In this document: piece after piece, positions 59,972-64,000 of the stretch
Layout of the letters: every line of letters begins with the position of its first letter
How positions within the stretch are numbered: position 1 is the first letter of the stretch
From: Channallabes apus
Taxonomy: Eukaryota > Chordata > Actinopteri > Siluriformes > Clariidae
Length of the DNA stretch: 64,000 nt
Assembly: GCA_030522415.1 (NCBI GenBank)
Contig: CM060124.1
Span: forward strand, 24,859,454 to 24,923,453
Direction of reading: 5' to 3'
Notes under the pieces: generated by a model
Told to the model about the DNA's origin: nothing
Database searches by the model: none
What the model saw: the letters and a program-made list of their open reading frames with translations, nothing else
Program-made: the position numbers and the translations under genes

Positions 59972-60257
59972 ACATGAAGTGATGGATGGCCTATTGGAGC
60001 TACTGGAGGAGTGCGAACAAGCTGAGGAAGTTGCTGTGGTGTTGAAGAGGACTGTGGTTCTTTATAGCCTGGGTGACTATGCAGCAGCTTTAGGAGTGAT
60101 GTTTGGTCAAGTCTGTGCTCTGAACATTGAATTCCAACAGGACTGGACGTACACCTATCCAAACGATTTCTTTTGGACATGGAGAGACACACTTCCCTCA
60201 GATTCAGATGCTGAGAAACAAACTCTTGTTGACATGGACTCTTTTTTTTTTGTCTGA
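59972..60257 (+). CDS. Orphan terminal coding exon, SAMD3-like/uncharacterised fish protein family
   Basis: A TATCATATCTAG acceptor (ends 59971) precedes an open frame in phase to VMDGLLELLEECEQAEEV, LYSLGDYAAALGVMFGQVCA and LNIEFQQDWTYTY, stop at 60255-60257 and AATAAA near 60371. The LG-x-ALN pattern near the end resembles the C-terminus of the multicopy fish SAM-domain-3-like uncharacterised proteins. No other exon is visible within the window, so the gene is either broken, a retained fragment, or extends far upstream. A T10 run inside the last codons (encoding FFF) is odd and may mark decay. Confidence 0.45.
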
Positions 60258-60422
60258 CACATTAGGAAACAATGTTTATTATATTGTAATATAAAAGAAT
60301 CCTTAAGATAAGAATCAATATTTTCATGTTTTATGCAGATCATTGTTTTAACTTTGACTAGTTTTGGAAGAATAAAGTGGGTTTTTTTTAAGTAATGTTT
60401 GTGTGTTTTAATTGTTTTGGTA

Positions 60423-60781
60423 TTCATTCATTTTCTATACCGCTTAATCCTGTGTTCAGGGTCGCGGGGGACCTGGAGCCTATCCCAGGAGACTTCGGGC
60501 ACTAGGCGGGGTACACCCTAGACAGGGTGCCAATCCATCGCAGGGCACACACACATACCCAATCACACACTACGGGCAATTTAGGAATGCCAATTAGCCT
60601 AAGCTGCATATCTTTGGACTGTGGGAGGAAACCGGAGTACCCGGAGGAAACCCACCAAGCACGGGGAGAACATGCAAACTCCATGCACACAGAGACGGGA
60701 ATCGAGCCTGGCTGGGGAATCGAACCCAGACCCTGGAGGTGCAAGGCGACAGTGCTAACCACTACACCACCGCGCCGCCTT
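60423..60781 (-). mobile_element. SINE family B, copy 6
   Basis: Minus-strand head GGCGGCGCGGTGGTGTAGTG, B box GGGTTCGATTCCC, full body to the ATTTTCTATACCGCTTAATC block. TTGTTTTGGTATT-type sequence occurs on both sides (about 60411-60424 and 60780-60792), a probable target duplication. Confidence 0.85.
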
Positions 60782-62984
60782 GTTTTGGTATTGTTTACAC
60801 AAAAACAATCACTTGAACCGATTACATCAATTGGGTAAAATGGGGGACAGTTGATCTAAGTCAACCCTAGAGAAATATAAATAATTGAGCCCACAACTAG
60901 TAATACTTCGGCTGACATAAATCTTTGAATTAAGTTGAGTCAACGTCAGATTTGGAACTGGGTGCACATTGTGTCAACTAAACAGCAATTTTAAAATTTA
61001 GTTTGGCCACCATTTTCCTCTAAAAGTTGAGTGAACCTAAAATAGCTGTACACCATACAACAATACAATGTGCAGAAAGAGAAAGCCATCAGAAGAGCAA
61101 AAGCAAAAAGGATGATTAGATGGAGATGGATGACATGTATAGCAGCATGGGGTAAGGAACATAAGTCAATAAATTTGATTAAAATGGCTCATCCCATGCA
61201 AATGCATCACATGAAATTCAGAAGTGGGGGGTAATTTGACACAAGGTCCCCAGCTAATACTAAGCCTGTGCAAATAGTGTTTAAGATTGTGTGCTATAAA
61301 AAAACAAGCATAAAACGTGATTTATCTTTAAAAAAAATGCATTAATAAGCTTTATTAATTTTTAAATAATTTTCAAGTTTTGTCTAGAAATCTGTGCCTT
61401 TTGATTGTATTTATCAGACCTACAAAAGAAAGAAAAAAATAAAAAAAGCTGTGAAACTGAATCAGCATGAAATGCAGAGCACGTTGGGGAATATGCATTT
61501 GTAACAGAAGCATGTCAGCTATTGAAATCATGATCATCTGCAGCAGTCAAGCATGACTAACAAGATTAGCCGGACACTTTTGTATTTTCACCTCAAAATT
61601 CCCTGCTGGCTGTAATGTGCCATGTTGTTTATTATTGGAACACACTCTCGTGACTTTAAATGAGGAAAACGTGTTGCAGCTGCATCTGGTGTCTAATATT
61701 CTGATTGGTTAACATGAGTCAGGAAGGCAAGGTTTAGCTTTCATCAGGACCAAATGCATATCAAATGCACCAAGGTTTATTGGTGCAAAAATGAATATAC
61801 TGTGCATGATTTAAAGGAATTTCAGCTGTATTTTGCTGGATGGAATTAAATGTTAAATATTTGCAGAGCTCCATTACCTTCATTATTCATTTAAAAAAAT
61901 GCAGTAAAATATCTGCAGCTGCTGTGTTTAAATAAATTATGGCTCTGCATGAAGTCATTGACCTTGAGTCATGTTTCATAAGAAACAACATTTCTTTTCC
62001 ATATACCAACTCCTGAAGGCTGTTCAGGCTGTAGAACAATAAAGACTAAAGGACATGGATGTGTGCAAAGAAAATAAATTTATTGTTCAAGTTAAACCTT
62101 AACCTGTATTACAGCAACATCCTGGTCAAAATCTGTAATACAGTTTCTGGTTTTCTACCTCTCATAAATGTTTTGGAACATAACATGCTGCATGTTATAG
62201 CTCTGGAAAAACACTACAGAGAAATCCAAATAAAGGACACAGGCCATTAAACATTTAAATCACAGTAAGAGTCAAGCTCATATACAATAACTAGTTCTGT
62301 AACTCCATTCTGTCTGTTCTTCAACTTATTCTACTATCTTCATTTGTCCATAAATCTAGCCATCACATAGTTCTTTAAAATTAGTTAAATGCTTTCATGG
62401 TTTCCAGGAACAGTGAAGTCCTGACCATTTGTGTTGCAGATAGTATTCAAATTAGGTTCTGCTGTGTGGGTAACAATAAACCTGGTTCTTATGAGAAAAC
62501 TATTATAATATTGAGTACCACAAATGTCCAAGAACCAGAGCAATCTACTGTATCTACCTCAAATGAAATTGATTTGGTTTTCTAACAATAATCAGTAAGC
62601 TTCTGAATAGCATACTTGAGCTAGGTGATGGTGCACATCATCTTAAGCAAAATACAGTAGGTGGTCTTCATTGAAAACTCCAGTATAGTAATGATTTGGT
62701 CTGTCAGTTCACATGTATTATTAACAGGGCTTCAACCTGTTCTGGGTGACATCCACTGCATCCTCAACCAGGATGCTTGTAAACAGAACCAACTTTCTAT
62801 CAGGTGGAACTCAGAAGTCCCTGATCAACAACAAGAAGTATTTTCCGTTCTTGACTGATTCTTGATACATGATACAGTAGGATGCAGTGGAGCTTCTTTT
62901 TTTTATTGATTTTTGGAAAGGAAAAAAGACTCTCTGGGAAATAAACTTATATGTTGGAAAACTTCTGTCACATATCCACTCAAT
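60782..62984. other. Gene-free sequence
   Basis: No recognised gene. Several 60-codon open frames lack domains and splice context. Confidence 0.4.
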
Positions 62985-63575
62985 TTAATTCAGTTAAATT
63001 TAATTACTTTAAATAAATTCAATTTCATTCAATTTTATTTGTATACAGTAGTTCTTTCGATAATGGACTTAGTCACAAAGCAACTTTGCACGAAAACCAA
63101 TCAACATATGATAAAAATAAAGGAATAAAAGAAATGTCCCTAATGAGCAAACTGGAGGTGACAGTGGCAAGGAAAAACTTTCTGGTATGACATGAATCTT
63201 GAGAGGAACCAGACTCAAAAAGAAAACCCATCCTCATTTGGTTGACACCTGATAGCAAGACCATAAATAGATCTCTTCTAGTGTGTGCTATGAGGTTTGA
63301 AAGTGGATTTGTTAAACTTGTTGAGGTTACCAAATGTTCACTCATGAAAACTTGGGTACAAAACTGTGGTTTATTCAAGCGATTGCTGTATTAAGCCATT
63401 ACTGAAACTGTTTGTATCAAACGCATCCATGCCACCTTTGTGGTTATTAAGTGGAACTGTGCTCAGATATCACATTGGTCTTCGAACAGACCAAATGGGG
63501 CCATCCTGAGCAGAAGATAGTGTTCTCTATGTAATGAGAACTCCAACTAGAACTGGGGCACCAGGACACATCAAA
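62985..63575 (-). repeat. Repeat family A, degenerate copy
   Basis: On the minus strand: MRMGFLFESGS, CHTRKFFLATVTS and the AAATAAAATTGAATGAAATT tail near 63015-63045; the distal part (63420-63570) aligns loosely with the start of the copy at 54344. Confidence 0.6.
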
Positions 63576-63578
63576 CAG

Positions 63579-63580
63579 GT

Positions 63581-63631
<51 letters not shown>
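63579..63631. repeat. (AG)n microsatellite
   Basis: About 24 AG units. Confidence 0.96.
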
Positions 63632-63633
<2 letters not shown>

Positions 63634-64000
63634 GTATACTCACTGTCATCTAATGGATTAAAAACTAAGAACATTTTGTATAGAGTGCAAGCAGCAACTC
63701 CAGCAGGCCTAGCTTTAACAGAATAACTACAAGGGGAACGACAGAAGAAAACACAGGTACAATATCTGTGCTGACTGAGAAATAAGGCAACCAATCACTT
63801 CACTTAGTTTCCACTTGTAAACAGTTTTAACAGTATTACTACTCTAATTTTCCCTTAACCTGCTGTGAGTTTCATCAGCTCAGTATTCTTGTATAATTTA
63901 CTAAATTCTTTGAATTAATCCTGTTATGTTAGATTCAAATACTGCCTGTCCTTCTTCACTAGATGCCTTTTCTTCTGGAAAATCTTTGCATGTAATTTCT
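63632..64000. other. Unassigned window end
   Basis: Nothing recognisable. Confidence 0.4.

Overview
The window looks like nuclear DNA of a teleost fish. Genes are split by GT-AG introns. Most of the sequence is fish-type repeats: Tc1/mariner, hAT, L2, RTE-like and I-like LINEs, tRNA-derived SINEs and long microsatellites. Some repeat consensus patterns remind me of ostariophysans such as catfish, but I cannot fix the species. I see no bacterial, viral or organellar genes.

Two intact multi-exon genes lie tail to tail in the first third. On the + strand, 6066-18196, I assembled 13 in-frame exons giving a 668-residue HECT-type E3 ubiquitin ligase, close to the multicopy fish genes usually labelled 'G2/M phase-specific E3 ubiquitin-protein ligase-like'. 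On the - strand, 22021-19602, three exons give a 419-residue DDE integrase/transposase (D168, D227, E268) with an upstream helix-turn-helix-like region. Both proteins begin with the same 23-residue four-cysteine zinc-ribbon module, with identical spacing, and each start codon sits at or a few bases after a splice acceptor. Around the pair are a 200-bp exon-like sequence present as an inverted pair 23 kb apart (2490-2710 and 25145-25350), a duplicated leader/promoter-like segment (22255-22912 and 25770-26615), and two tandem arrays (40 units of 22 bp at 22944-23823; an A/T-tract array at 26268-26590). I read this as a very large DNA transposon, or the remains of one, of about 24 kb, carrying a ubiquitin ligase and a transposase and later littered with smaller insertions. 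The outer ends are not proven.

Region by region: 1-5450 holds an L2 end, a hAT MITE, a Tc1 relic and an RTE-like LINE split by a SINE. 5450-26620 is the two-gene region, with MITEs, SINEs and Tc1 pieces in the introns. 26620-37800 is repeat-rich and gene-free, with many microsatellites and Tc1 derivatives. 37818-41085 is a non-autonomous element split by a LINE with a 12-bp target-site duplication. 41100-50900 is mixed Tc1, SINE and RTE pieces. 50902-57061 is a stack of elements: a CTGGGTT-ended element, nested hAT elements (one with a perfect 8-bp duplication) and a nearly full-length Tc1. 57100-64000 is mostly unclassified sequence with one orphan terminal exon (59972-60257) and two more repeats.

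Most short open frames in the window are low-complexity or transposon relics and are not reported as genes.
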